Shown here one piece after another: positions 1 through 10,086 of a stretch of 45,353 nucleotides of DNA (the stretch's first letter is position 1; every line of letters begins with the position of its first letter). A program made the position numbers and the translations under genes. Location of the stretch: positions 1 through 45,353 of the forward strand of contig JAIRPL010000042.1 of NCBI GenBank assembly GCA_031256995.1, given 5' to 3'. The notes under the pieces were generated by a model that was given only the letters and a program-made list of their open reading frames with translations, was not told where the DNA came from and made no database searches. The DNA is from Puniceicoccales bacterium (GTDB taxonomy: Bacteria; Verrucomicrobiota; Verrucomicrobiia; Opitutales; UBA953).

Positions 1-60
1 GGGGTTGTGGTTTGTTTTGGGCTTTACGTTGGGAGGGGGGGCGGATCTGCTGGCCAGCGC

Positions 61-1416
61 ATGTCTTCGGGCTGTTTGTGGATAAAGAACGGGCGCGTCA
101 TCGATCCGGCTTCCAGGCGCGATGCGAGGGGGGATGTCTTTGCCAGGGACGGGGTCCTTGTGGAGGCGCTCTCGCAGCGGGAGCGCGAGGGGGCGGTCGT
201 GCTGGATGCCGGCGGCCTTGTGGTGGCGCCGGGTTTCGTGGATTTGCACACGCGGCTTGGCGAGCCGGGGAATCGTGCGCGGGAGACTTTTGCGACGGCT
301 TCGCGGGCGGCGGCCGCGGGCGGGTTCACCACGGTGGTCTCGATGCCTGACACGTGCCCGCCGGCGGACAATGAGGGGGTGGTCAGCTTGATCAAGGCGA
401 CGGCCAGGCAAAGTTCCGTGGTCCGCGTCCTGCCTGCGGGGGCGATCACGCTTGGGCTTAAGGGGGAGCATCTGGCGCCCATTGGCTCCTTGCGGGCGGC
501 GGGCGTCGTCGCGATCACGGATGGCATCCACGGGGTCCAGAATAATGAGATCATGCGGCGGGCGCTGGAGTATGCGCGGATGTTTGGCCTTGTGGTGCTT
601 GACCATTGCCAGGACAGCAGCATGACGCGTGGCGCGGTGATGCACGAGGGGGTCTGCTCGGTGCGCCTTGGGTTGCGGGGTTTCCCTGCGGCGGCGGAGG
701 AGATTGTCGTGGCGAGCGACATTCTTTTGTCGAATCTCACCCGTGCCCGCGTGCACCTGCAGCATTTGACCTGCGCCGGGGCGGTCTCGCTGGTGCGCGA
801 CGCGAAACGGCGTGGAATCCCCGTCACGGCCGAGGTGACGGCCGAGCACCTGCTTTTGACGGAGGAGGCCCTTTGCGGTTACGACACGAACCTGAAACTT
901 GCGGCCCCCCTGCGCAGCGCGGCCGACCGGGCGGCTTTGATCGAGGCCGTGCGGGATGGCACGCTTGACGCGATCGTCTCCGACCACTCGCCGGTGACGC
1001 CGACGGAGAAGGACCGCGAGTTTGACTACGCCCCCTTTGGCGCCATTGGCCTGGAGACCTCCTTTTCCGCCGCGCTGGAGGCCCTTGTGCATGCCCCGCC
1101 CGCCGCGGACGGCCTTTCGCCGGCTCCCGCGCCGCTGCCCCTTTCGCTTGTTGTGGAGAAGTTCACGTCCTCGCCCGCCCGCGTTCTTGGCCTTGAAGCC
1201 GGGACCCTTGCGGCCGGCCGGCCTGCTGACATCGTGCTTTTTGATCCCGACAAAACCTGGGTCCCTGGTGCCGCCGGTTTTGCGAGCCGCTCCTGCAACT
1301 GCGCCCTTTCGGGCCGCCCCCTTCGTGGGCGCGTGGAGTTCACCCTTGTTGGCGGGAAGATCGTCCACGCCGCCCCCGGCCGCCCCGCGGCCTCCAAGCT
1401 TGAATCAAAGGAATAG
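61..1416 (+). CDS. Dihydroorotase-like protein, probably non-catalytic (PyrC'/PyrX type)
   Basis: The 451-residue protein has the full amidohydrolase fold of type I dihydroorotase, the third step of pyrimidine synthesis. Family motifs are visible: a 'MPDTCPPADN' segment, 'LDHCQD', 'HLQHLT', 'SDHSPVTPTEKD' and 'APFGAIGLET'. The first metal-binding motif is altered. The usual HxHxR before EPG reads H63-T-R65-L-G67, so the second histidine and the substrate-binding arginine are missing. In organisms such as Pseudomonas, homologues with a degraded zinc site are inactive partners of aspartate transcarbamoylase (PyrB), and a similar role is inferred here. The pyrB gene would lie outside the window. 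The ATG at 61 is preferred because family similarity starts there; an in-frame GTG at 7 would add 18 residues. An active enzyme with a relaxed metal site cannot be excluded. Confidence 0.85.
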   Translation: MSSGCLWIKNGRVIDPASRRDARGDVFARDGVLVEALSQREREGAVVLDAGGLVVAPGFVDLHTRLGEPGNRARETFATASRAAAAGGFTTVVSMPDTCPPADNEGVVSLIKATARQSSVVRVLPAGAITLGLKGEHLAPIGSLRAAGVVAITDGIHGVQNNEIMRRALEYARMFGLVVLDHCQDSSMTRGAVMHEGVCSVRLGLRGFPAAAEEIVVASDILLSNLTRARVHLQHLTCAGAVSLVRDAKRRGIPVTAEVTAEHLLLTEEALCGYDTNLKLAAPLRSAADRAALIEAVRDGTLDAIVSDHSPVTPTEKDREFDYAPFGAIGLETSFSAALEALVHAPPAADGLSPAPAPLPLSLVVEKFTSSPARVLGLEAGTLAAGRPADIVLFDPDKTWVPGAAGFASRSCNCALSGRPLRGRVEFTLVGGKIVHAAPGRPAASKLESKE

Positions 1417-1425
1417 AAAATGATG

Positions 1426-1480
1426 CAAAACGGAATGGCCCCTGACATTTTCCAAGCTCGCGGAAGCCCGTTTTGTTTTC
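1426..1480 (+). terminator. Possible terminator after the dihydroorotase-like gene
   Basis: An inverted repeat (CAAAACGG at 1426-1433 and CCGTTTTG at 1468-1475) lies just after the stop codon and is followed by a T-rich run. The loop is long, about 34 bases, so this is a weak call. Confidence 0.3.
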
Positions 1481-1711
1481 AATTTTCATGACACGCCTTT
1501 GTGATTCACGAAATACGCCGGCATCATCACCGTTCAGGATATCCGGATTCTTTTGGGCGAAAAAAGATGCTTGGAAAAAATTCTCCTGGTTTCGGCGAAA
1601 TAGAAAATTCCAAGCCAGCCACGGAAAAAATTCCTATCGTTTCATGTCCATTTAATAATTCACCCTCTTTTTTCCGCCCGAAAATGGCAATCAATTCCAA
1701 GGAATGCAGGG

Positions 1712-2350
1712 TTAAAATTCCACATGTTCGCGCGCGGTCGGGGAAGCGTTTGATCTTATGCCGGCAGACCCTTGTTTTGAATCGTTGTCGTTGAGATTTT
1801 TTGCCAATTCTGCGTCGTGATGACTTACCAGCGTCAGAAGATCTTTTGCTTTTGAGTTGAGCGCTATGCTTTGGACGCGCAAGGCTTCCAGTCGTTGCTC
1901 GAGTGTGTTGTTGTCGCGCGCAAACCTGTTCTTTAGTTCACGGAGCAGCGCGAGATCCCGCACGGGCCGTCGTTCACGCGCAAGGATGTCAAGGCAGTGT
2001 TGTTCCGTTTTCAGCTGCCAGACCACCACGTTGGCGGCCGCGCGTTCGGTTTTTGCCAGATGCTCCTTGAGGTCTGCCAGTTTCGTTTGGACGGTCGCCA
2101 GCGGCACGCCCCGGTTGCACAGGAGTGAGGCACGTATGACGACGGAACGTGCGAAATACAATATTTCCGCGTTGCGCTTTGCCTCGTTGTGCATGCGGGT
2201 GTTGCCCCGTATGAGGTTTTGTTCCTCCCGGCGGAGTGTCTGTTCGCGAGGCGTGAGGCGCTCCACGGGAAACTCCGTCATGTTTCCTATAAGCGGGATT
2301 GCCGCGCAGCCAAGCAGCAAGGAACATATTATTCGTGTTTTTTTGGGCAT
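1712..2350 (-). CDS. Exported coiled-coil protein of unknown function, possible lipoprotein
   Basis: I do not recognise a family in this 212-residue protein. The start at 2350 is chosen because it places a basic start and hydrophobic stretch at the N-terminus (MPKKTR then IICSLLLGCAAIPLIG), a credible signal peptide. The LLGC could be a lipobox, which would make it a lipoprotein, although the second Leu departs from the consensus. The rest is rich in charged residues, Gln, Leu and Ala with heptad-like spacing, suggesting long helices or coiled coil, with no Cys or catalytic pattern. A longer in-frame start at 2461 would bury the signal peptide. It stands alone, 246 bp downstream of the PAP2 gene on the same strand. 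Low-GC tracts flank both ends. Confidence 0.6.
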   Translation of the reverse strand: MPKKTRIICSLLLGCAAIPLIGNMTEFPVERLTPREQTLRREEQNLIRGNTRMHNEAKRNAEILYFARSVVIRASLLCNRGVPLATVQTKLADLKEHLAKTERAAANVVVWQLKTEQHCLDILARERRPVRDLALLRELKNRFARDNNTLEQRLEALRVQSIALNSKAKDLLTLVSHHDAELAKNLNDNDSKQGSAGIRSNASPTAREHVEF

Positions 2351-2596
2351 GTCGGTGTTGTGTTGCGTTGTGTTGCGCAGGTTGTTGCCAGCGTGGGAAA
2401 TGTGAATTGAGTTCGTGGCGCTGTCCTTCCGGAGAATCCATTCTTTTCCGTCCCCATCCATCTGTTCTTTTGTCCTTTTGGAGTCCGTTTCGGCGATATG
2501 TTTTGACTGCGATGGCGCGGGTTGCTTGGAGGACGTTGTTGTCTGTTTTTCCCTCGCGCAAGGAGGGTGCCGGATTGGCGGGGATGCGGGGAGGGG

Positions 2597-3310
2597 TCAA
2601 ACGCCGTTGAGAAAACGATCCTTCCCAAGCGGGAACGAAAATTGGTACCAGAGATAATCCACGAATGGGAAGGTGAGGCATGTGGCGAGAACGCCAATGA
2701 GGGACCCCACGAGAACATCCTCGATGAAATGAAAGGAGAGGTAGACGCGGGAGTATGCGACGAGGGCCAATGCGCCGAGGCAGATGATTTGTATGAGGCG
2801 TTGAAGTGTCGGGGCGATGTGATTTTGCCCGGCAAAAAATGTGAGGCCGAGGAAAAGCACCGCCGCCGTCGCGGCATGTCCGGAAGGAAAACTGGGGGAG
2901 GTCTTGGAGGCGAGATCCACGCCTTCCGGAACCCAGAGGGTCAGGTTGGCATGGGCGGGCATGCTTTTTGACAATTGTTCAAAGTAGAACCAGGGGCGCG
3001 GCAATTGCAGAAGGTGTTTCAACCCTTGCGCGACCAGGCTTGCCAGGGCAAAGGCGGTCCCGATTGAGGCCGCGGTTTTCCAGCGGCGGAACGAGAGAAA
3101 AAGCAGGACCGCCGCGATCAGGACAAATATCGTTCCAAGGTGGGTGTAGCAGCCGAAGAAGAAATCGCCCGTGCCTCCGTGAAATCGTCGCAGTGCAAAG
3201 TGGAGGCTGGGTTTGTGCGTGATGGCAGCACCAAGTCCCGCGAGAGAGATGCCTGTGAGGTAGAGAAAGAGAAAGACAGACACTTTTCGGAATGTGTATG
3301 ACAGATCCAT
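2597..3310 (-). CDS. PAP2-family membrane phosphatase
   Basis: A 237-residue integral membrane protein with about six hydrophobic segments and all three motifs of the PAP2 (type 2 phosphatidic acid phosphatase) superfamily, in order: KHLLQLPRPW, then FPSGHAAT, then SRVYLSFHFIEDVLVG. The PSGH histidine and the histidine of the SRxxxxxHxxxD motif form the usual phosphoryl-transfer pair. Family members hydrolyse lipid phosphates such as undecaprenyl pyrophosphate, phosphatidylglycerol phosphate or lipid A phosphates; the substrate cannot be told from sequence. The start at 3310 begins with MDLSYTFRK just ahead of the first membrane segment. An upstream in-frame start at 3406 would add 32 mostly basic residues and is less likely. 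Confidence 0.85.
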   Translation of the reverse strand: MDLSYTFRKVSVFLFLYLTGISLAGLGAAITHKPSLHFALRRFHGGTGDFFFGCYTHLGTIFVLIAAVLLFLSFRRWKTAASIGTAFALASLVAQGLKHLLQLPRPWFYFEQLSKSMPAHANLTLWVPEGVDLASKTSPSFPSGHAATAAVLFLGLTFFAGQNHIAPTLQRLIQIICLGALALVAYSRVYLSFHFIEDVLVGSLIGVLATCLTFPFVDYLWYQFSFPLGKDRFLNGV

Positions 3311-3480
3311 GCAGGCTCGTTTTCTATCGCCCCGCCGTCCTTGCGCAAGGCGGGATGTTTGCCGGTTGGCACGGTTTTTCGCGGAATGCGATGTTTTTGT
3401 GATCAAGGAGGATGCCGTGTTTGGCGGGGCTGGTCATTTGCGCTGGCGGAATCGATGGGGGGGAGGTTTTTTTCGTGGTG

Positions 3481-4653
3481 ATGACTAAGGTGCCACTGCT
3501 TGATTTATCCGCCCAGAATGGGGTGCTTGAGGCCGAATTGGCGGCTGCGTTCCAGCGTGTGCTGCGTTCCTGTTGCTATGTCATGGGGCCGGAGCTTGAG
3601 GCTTTTGAGCGGGAGGCCGCCGCGGTCTGTGGTGCCGCGCATGGCATCGGGGTTTCCAGCGGGACGGATGCCATCCTGCTTGCGCTCATGGCGCTTGGGG
3701 TGGGGCAGGGCGATGAGGTGCTTGTCCCGGCATTCACTTTTTTTGCCACGGCCGGCTGCCCGGCGAGGCTTGGCGCGACCCCCGTGTTTGTGGATGTGGA
3801 CCCGCACACGTTCAATATCGACCTTGCGGATGCCGCCGCGAAGGTCACGCCGCGCACGAAGGCCGTGATCCCTGTCCATCTTTTCGGGCAGGCGGCGGAC
3901 ATGGATGCGCTTCTGCGGTTCGCGGCGGAGCGCGGGTTGCGCGTCGTGGAGGATTGCGCGCAATCGCTTGGCGCCAGGTGGCGGGGCAGGCCTGTCGGCT
4001 CTTTTGGGGATTTTGGCACCTACAGTTTTTTCCCCAGCAAGAATCTTGGTGGTTTTGGCGATTCGGGCCTTGTTGTCACGAATGACGCGGCCCTGGCCGA
4101 GCGCGCCCGCATCTTGCGTGTCCACGGCATGGCCCCCAAGTATTACCACCCGTTCATTGGCGGCAATTTTCGCATGGACCCCCTGCAGGCCGCGCTGCTG
4201 CGTGTGAAGCTGCCGCATCTGCCCGGGTATAATCTCCGGCGTTCGGCCAATGCCGCGTTTTACCGCGATGCCCTTGGCGCCCTGCCAGGGGTCGCGGACA
4301 ACGTGCGCGGGCATGACGGGGATGCCGCCCTGCTGCTGCCTGTGGACTTCACCGGGGAGGGCATCTGGAACCAGTTCACGTTGCGTGTCCCTGGCGCGGG
4401 GCGGCGCGATTCCTTGCGGGCTTTCCTGAATGCCGCCGGAATCGGGTGTGACATCTATTATCCGCTTTCGCTTGATCAGCAGGAATGCTTCAAAGGCCGG
4501 TGCCTTGGTGGCGAGACCATCCACGCCGCCCGCCTCCTTGGTGGCGAGGTGTTGAGCATCCCCGTGTTCCCCGACCTTTCGGAGGCGCAGCTGAACGCGG
4601 TTGTGCAAACCATTGGCGCGTGGCTCGTGGAAAACGGGGGGCGATGCGCATGA
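3481..4653 (+). CDS. DegT/DnrJ/EryC1/StrS-family sugar aminotransferase
   Basis: A 390-residue PLP-dependent enzyme of the DegT/DnrJ/EryC1/StrS family, which transfers an amino group to a keto-sugar nucleotide for cell-surface polysaccharide synthesis. The N-terminus VPLLDLSAQ, the segment SSGTDAILLALMALG, PAFTFFATA, VEDCAQSLGA and the Schiff-base lysine K187 in FFPSKNLGGFGD are all family hallmarks. The ATG at 3481 is preferred, with a purine-rich GGGGGGAGG about 17 bp ahead; GTG at 3478 is equally placed. The last codons overlap slyX by the sequence ATGA, so the two are translationally coupled. The amino-sugar product is unknown because no other sugar-nucleotide genes adjoin it; a possible epimerase lies 3 kb away. 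Confidence 0.9.
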   Translation: MTKVPLLDLSAQNGVLEAELAAAFQRVLRSCCYVMGPELEAFEREAAAVCGAAHGIGVSSGTDAILLALMALGVGQGDEVLVPAFTFFATAGCPARLGATPVFVDVDPHTFNIDLADAAAKVTPRTKAVIPVHLFGQAADMDALLRFAAERGLRVVEDCAQSLGARWRGRPVGSFGDFGTYSFFPSKNLGGFGDSGLVVTNDAALAERARILRVHGMAPKYYHPFIGGNFRMDPLQAALLRVKLPHLPGYNLRRSANAAFYRDALGALPGVADNVRGHDGDAALLLPVDFTGEGIWNQFTLRVPGAGRRDSLRAFLNAAGIGCDIYYPLSLDQQECFKGRCLGGETIHAARLLGGEVLSIPVFPDLSEAQLNAVVQTIGAWLVENGGRCA

Positions 4654-4892
4654 AAACGGCGCGTGAGGCAAACTCCGGGGATGATGGCGCGGCCCGTGCG
4701 CGAAGCCTTGAGGTCAAGCTGGCTTTTTTGGAACGCCATGTCGAGGAGCAGGATCGCGTGATGCTCGATCATTTCCGGGAGCTTGACCGTCTTCGCCGCG
4801 AGGTTGAACGGCTTTCCGAGATCACCAAGGCCGCCGTTGCGCGCGACGCCGGCACTCCAGCCGTGGAAAACGAAAAGCCTCCGCATTATTGA
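4650..4892 (+). CDS. slyX: SlyX-family small coiled-coil protein
   Basis: The 80-residue protein is a single coiled coil (about residues 20-62, with LAFLERHVEEQDRVMLDHF and LDRLRREVERL) and ends in the SlyX signature PPHY. The molecular role of SlyX is unknown. The start at 4650 overlaps the aminotransferase stop by ATGA, with a G-rich ribosome site (4635-4641) just upstream; an ATG at 4644 is possible too. Confidence 0.8.
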   Translation: MKTAREANSGDDGAARARSLEVKLAFLERHVEEQDRVMLDHFRELDRLRREVERLSEITKAAVARDAGTPAVENEKPPHY

Positions 4893-5025
4893 AAACATCG
4901 CGCCGGTGAAGCCTCTGGGGTTCTCCGGCGTCCGTGATGCACGGCGGGGGCGGGGTGGGGCGCAAAAACGGCCTGGGACATGGGGCGAAGTTGCCCTGTG
5001 TGTCCTCACTGGCCGCAGGGTGCGC

Positions 5026-5063
5026 AAAAAAACCGCCGCCGGCTTTGGCCGGTGACGGTTTTT
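5026..5063. terminator. Bidirectional intrinsic terminator between slyX and eno
   Basis: An inverted repeat flanked by A7 on the left and T5 on the right: AAAAACCG at the left arm and CGGTTTTT at the right, with GCCGGC/GGCCGG pairing inside. It lies between two converging genes (slyX and enolase) and can serve both. Confidence 0.75.
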
Positions 5064-5093
5064 GTGGAGCCGGAAGGCTGATGTTGTTCCGGC

Positions 5094-6798
<1,705 letters not shown>

Positions 6799-7779
6799 AT
6801 GACAAACCGGTCCTCATTGAGCACGGCTCAAAGCGCGAAAACCCTTGCGCAGGGGGTGGCGTTTTCCGGCCTCTACCTGTTGCGCAAGTGCGGCTCAAAA
6901 TCCGCCCGCAACGGCTCGCCTTTCCTGAGCGTCGAATTGGGGGACAAGACGGGGGGGATCACCACCACGATTTTCTCGGATTCCCCCGTCTTCAAGGCGT
7001 TTTCGGAAGCCGAGGCGGGGGCCGTGCTGCTTGTGGATGCCATCGCGGACTTCTATCAGGAGCGGTTTTCGCCGCGCATCACGGGGGTTGAGCCGGTCGC
7101 CATTGCCCAGCTTTCCCAAGGGCAGGTCGACCTGCTTGTCGAAAGTTCGCCGGAGGAGAATGACTCCATGTGGGCCGAGTTTGGGGAGTGCATCGAGGCG
7201 ATCGGGCACGAGGCGCTGCGTGCCACGGTCCGCTCGGTTTTTGACGAGATCGGCGAGACCTTCCGCCACAGTTCCGCCGCTGTTTCCATGCACCACGCCT
7301 ATCGCGGCGGGTTGCTCGAGCACACGCTCCACATGGCCCGCGCGGCGCGCGTCCTGCTTCCGCTTTACCCGCAGGTGAACCCTTCGCTGGCCCTCGCCGG
7401 CATCCTGCTGCACGACATTGGCAAGATCCTTGAATACACGCAGGGCATGGTGACCAAGGTGACGCGCGCGGGGCGCCTGCACGGGCATGTCGTCCTGGGC
7501 TACCAGTTCGCGCGCAAGCATGGTTTGAGAAACAAGCTCGCCCCGCATCTCTTGGAGCGCCTGGAGCATGTGATCCTGAGCCACCAAGGGCAGCGCGACT
7601 GGGGGGCCGCCGCGCTGGCGGCGACACCGGAGGCCGTCTTTGTCTCCATGGTGGACAACCTTGATGCCAAGATGGGCATGGTGCAGCGGGCGCTGCGCAA
7701 TGCGGCCCCGGGCGACGAATTCTCCGAATACCTGCCCGGCCTTGAGTCCGCGGTGCTGCTCACGAAGGTCGAGGACTGA
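6799..7779 (+). CDS. YhaM-like 3'-5' exoribonuclease: OB-fold plus HD domain
   Basis: The 326-residue protein has the YhaM arrangement: an N-terminal OB-type nucleic-acid-binding region (about residues 15-100, with GSPFLSVELGDKTGGITTTIF) followed by an HD metal-dependent hydrolase domain (about 150-310). HD metal ligands are visible in HHAYRGGLLEHTLHMA, LLHDIGKILEYT, HVVLGYQ, HVILSHQG and MVDNLDAKM. YhaM of Bacillus is a 3'-5' exonuclease acting on RNA and single-stranded DNA; that activity is inferred here from architecture. The ATG at 6799 is chosen over an in-frame TTG at 6763. The gene stands alone between eno and the epimerase gene. Confidence 0.85.
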   Translation: MTNRSSLSTAQSAKTLAQGVAFSGLYLLRKCGSKSARNGSPFLSVELGDKTGGITTTIFSDSPVFKAFSEAEAGAVLLVDAIADFYQERFSPRITGVEPVAIAQLSQGQVDLLVESSPEENDSMWAEFGECIEAIGHEALRATVRSVFDEIGETFRHSSAAVSMHHAYRGGLLEHTLHMARAARVLLPLYPQVNPSLALAGILLHDIGKILEYTQGMVTKVTRAGRLHGHVVLGYQFARKHGLRNKLAPHLLERLEHVILSHQGQRDWGAAALAATPEAVFVSMVDNLDAKMGMVQRALRNAAPGDEFSEYLPGLESAVLLTKVED

Positions 7780-7872
7780 GGCGCGCGGCGGGGCCGGCCT
7801 TCGCGCGCTTGTTTCTCCCCGCCCCGGCCACGGTTTTCGTGTTGCGGGCGACGGGCGTTCCCGGCCCCTGGC

Positions 7873-8847
7873 TCACATCCGCATTGCCGCCAGCCAGGAG
7901 GCGTTTTCGCGGTACCAGGCGACGGTGCGCCGCAGGCCCTCGCGCCAGGAGACACGGGGACTCCAGCCGAGCAGGCGCGCGGCCTTGCTGGTGTCCGCCG
8001 AGGTTTCCGGCATGTCGGCGGGATGGGTTGGCGCGTGTTTGCGGTGCGCGGCGCGCCCGATTTCCGTCTCCAGAAAGGCGATGATCTCGTTCACGGCCAC
8101 GGGCGTCCCGCCGCCGCCGAGGTTTATGATCTCGTGGCCGGAAACCTTCTCGACCGCGGCGATGGATCCCCGCGCGATGTCCTCCACGTAGGTCCAGTCC
8201 CGCCTTTGCGAACCGTCGCCGAAGAGGCTCAATTCGCGCCCTTCCGCGATGGCCTGGATGAAGCGCAGCACGCTCATGTCGGGGCGCCCGGCCGGGCCGT
8301 ACACGGTGAAGTAGCGCAGCACCGCCACGTCAAACCCGTGGAGGTGATGCCAGGCGCGGGCCAGGGCCTCCGCCGCCTTCTTGGATGCCGAATAGGGCGA
8401 ACGCGGCGCGTTGGCGCACTGCCCCTCATGAAAGGGCGTCGTCTCGCCCGCGTAGAGCGAGGAGGTGGAGGCGAGCGCGAGCCGGCTCACCCCCGCCTCG
8501 CGCATGGCCTCGAGCACGTTCAGCGTGCCGTTCACGTTGGTTTCGACGCAGGCCGCGGGCTGCTCCACGCTGGCGCGCACCCCGGGCCTCGCCGCCAGGT
8601 GAAGCACGGCCGCGATTTTCCTTCCCGAGAAGACCGCGCGCAGCTGGCCGGGGATGGTGATGTCGGCCTTGTGAAATTCAAAACGGGGGTGGGCATTGAG
8701 GCGCCCCAGCCTGTGCTGCTTCAGGCGCGCGTCGCAGGAATCGTTCAAATTGTCCAGCCCGGCGACGGCATGCCCGGCTTCCAGCAATTGTCCCGCAATT
8801 TCCGAGCCGATGAATCCGGCGGCTCCTGTGACAAGGTAGGTGCTCAT
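7873..8847 (-). CDS. NAD-dependent epimerase/dehydratase (extended SDR, nucleotide sugar)
   Basis: A 324-residue extended short-chain dehydrogenase/reductase. The Rossmann motif GAAGFIG is at residues 8-14, the active-site pair is in YSASKKA, and Ser/Thr is supplied by the preceding STSSLYAG segment. RYFTVYGPAGRPDM and DWTYVEDIARG are typical of UDP-glucuronate 4-epimerase and related UDP-sugar epimerases. The exact sugar cannot be fixed. The start at 8847 (MSTYLVTG) puts the Rossmann motif at its usual place. It is divergent from hpnC, with 197 bp between them. Confidence 0.85.
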   Translation of the reverse strand: MSTYLVTGAAGFIGSEIAGQLLEAGHAVAGLDNLNDSCDARLKQHRLGRLNAHPRFEFHKADITIPGQLRAVFSGRKIAAVLHLAARPGVRASVEQPAACVETNVNGTLNVLEAMREAGVSRLALASTSSLYAGETTPFHEGQCANAPRSPYSASKKAAEALARAWHHLHGFDVAVLRYFTVYGPAGRPDMSVLRFIQAIAEGRELSLFGDGSQRRDWTYVEDIARGSIAAVEKVSGHEIINLGGGGTPVAVNEIIAFLETEIGRAAHRKHAPTHPADMPETSADTSKAARLLGWSPRVSWREGLRRTVAWYRENASWLAAMRM

Positions 8848-9044
8848 TCTTTGTGCCTTGGGGCGCAATTTTGCGGCTTATCCCGCGCGGGCAACGCTTT
8901 TCCCGTCTTGGATTGGCGGGCAAAGACGGGATGGGCGTGATCGGCCTGAAAGACGGTGTGCCGCACCGGGGATGGGGGGGAGGGGATTTTTGGGAAATTT
9001 CAATTCCCAACAAAGTGCGATTTTTGTTTCCTGCCCCCTTGGTT

Positions 9045-9941
9045 ATGCTCGTCGCCGAATCCTATGCCCGCTGCGAAGCCCTCGCCCGGAGTCATTACGA
9101 AAATTTTCCCGTCGCACGGATGTTGCCGAAGGCTTTGCGGCCGCATGTCGCCGCGATCTATGCCTTTGCCCGCACGGCGGACGACATTGCCGACGAGGGG
9201 TACGGCCTGCCCGGTGGCGGGGATGGGTCGCCCGCGGCGATCCAGGGGCGCCTGGACGCCTTGCGCCGGATGGATGCCCGGTGCCTTGCCGCCGTGGAGG
9301 GGGGCGACCCGGGGGTCGCGGAGGATGGGACGGATTGGATCTTTCCCGCCCTTGGGGACACCCTTCGCAAGTTTGGCATCCCCGCGCAGCTTTGCCTGGA
9401 CCTCACCTCGGCCTTCGCGCAGGACGTCGTGAAACGCAGCTATGCCGACTTCGACGAGGTGCTCGACTACTGCCGCCGCAGCGCCAACCCCGTGGGGCGC
9501 ATCGTTCTGCTTTTGCACGGCTATTCCGACGCGCGCCGTTTTGCCCAGTCCGACGCCATCTGCACCGCCCTCCAGCTCGCCAATTTCTGGCAGGATATCG
9601 CCGTGGACTGGAAAAAGGACCAACGCACTTATCTGCCGCTCGAGGATTTGCGACGTTTTGGCGTTCCCCGCGAGTCCCTTGGGGAGGCCGTCGCCAGCGA
9701 GCCCATCCGCGAGTGCGTGCGTTTCAATGTGGAGCGCGCGCAGTCGCTTTTCGACAAGGGACGTCCGCTTGCCGCCAGCCTGTGTTTTCCGCTCAGTCTT
9801 GAGATCCGGGCCACGTGGCTTGGCGGTGTGACCATTCTTCGCAAAATCCGCGCCCAGGGCTACGACACCCTGCGCTCCCGCCCCAGGATCAACGCCGCGG
9901 ACAAGCTCCGCCTTCTTTTCCGCGCTTTCCTCCCTTTGTGA
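9045..9941 (+). CDS. hpnC: HpnC-type squalene/hydroxysqualene synthase
   Basis: A 298-residue trans-isoprenyl diphosphate synthase of the squalene/phytoene family. HYENFPVARMLP followed by RPHVAAIYAFARTADDIADEG is strongly HpnC-like and includes the first Asp-rich motif (DDIAD). The second motif is NFWQDIAVDWKKD. In the HpnCDE route HpnC turns presqualene diphosphate into hydroxysqualene, a step towards hopanoids. The partners hpnD, hpnE and shc are not in the window. The start at 9045 (MLVAESYARCEALARSHYENFP) gives the normal family length; the long upstream in-frame extension to 8853 has no family similarity. Confidence 0.88.
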   Translation: MLVAESYARCEALARSHYENFPVARMLPKALRPHVAAIYAFARTADDIADEGYGLPGGGDGSPAAIQGRLDALRRMDARCLAAVEGGDPGVAEDGTDWIFPALGDTLRKFGIPAQLCLDLTSAFAQDVVKRSYADFDEVLDYCRRSANPVGRIVLLLHGYSDARRFAQSDAICTALQLANFWQDIAVDWKKDQRTYLPLEDLRRFGVPRESLGEAVASEPIRECVRFNVERAQSLFDKGRPLAASLCFPLSLEIRATWLGGVTILRKIRAQGYDTLRSRPRINAADKLRLLFRAFLPL

Positions 9942-10086
9942 CCCGGCGGCATTTTGCGCCCCGCGCCGGCCTTTCCGATGCCCGGAAAAGCGCCGGCCGG
10001 CCTGGTGCCGTGTTCACCTTCGATTGCCTTTGAACGCCCCCATAAGCAACCTTCGCGCCTCAAACTTGACCTGCAACCGTTTCCAT

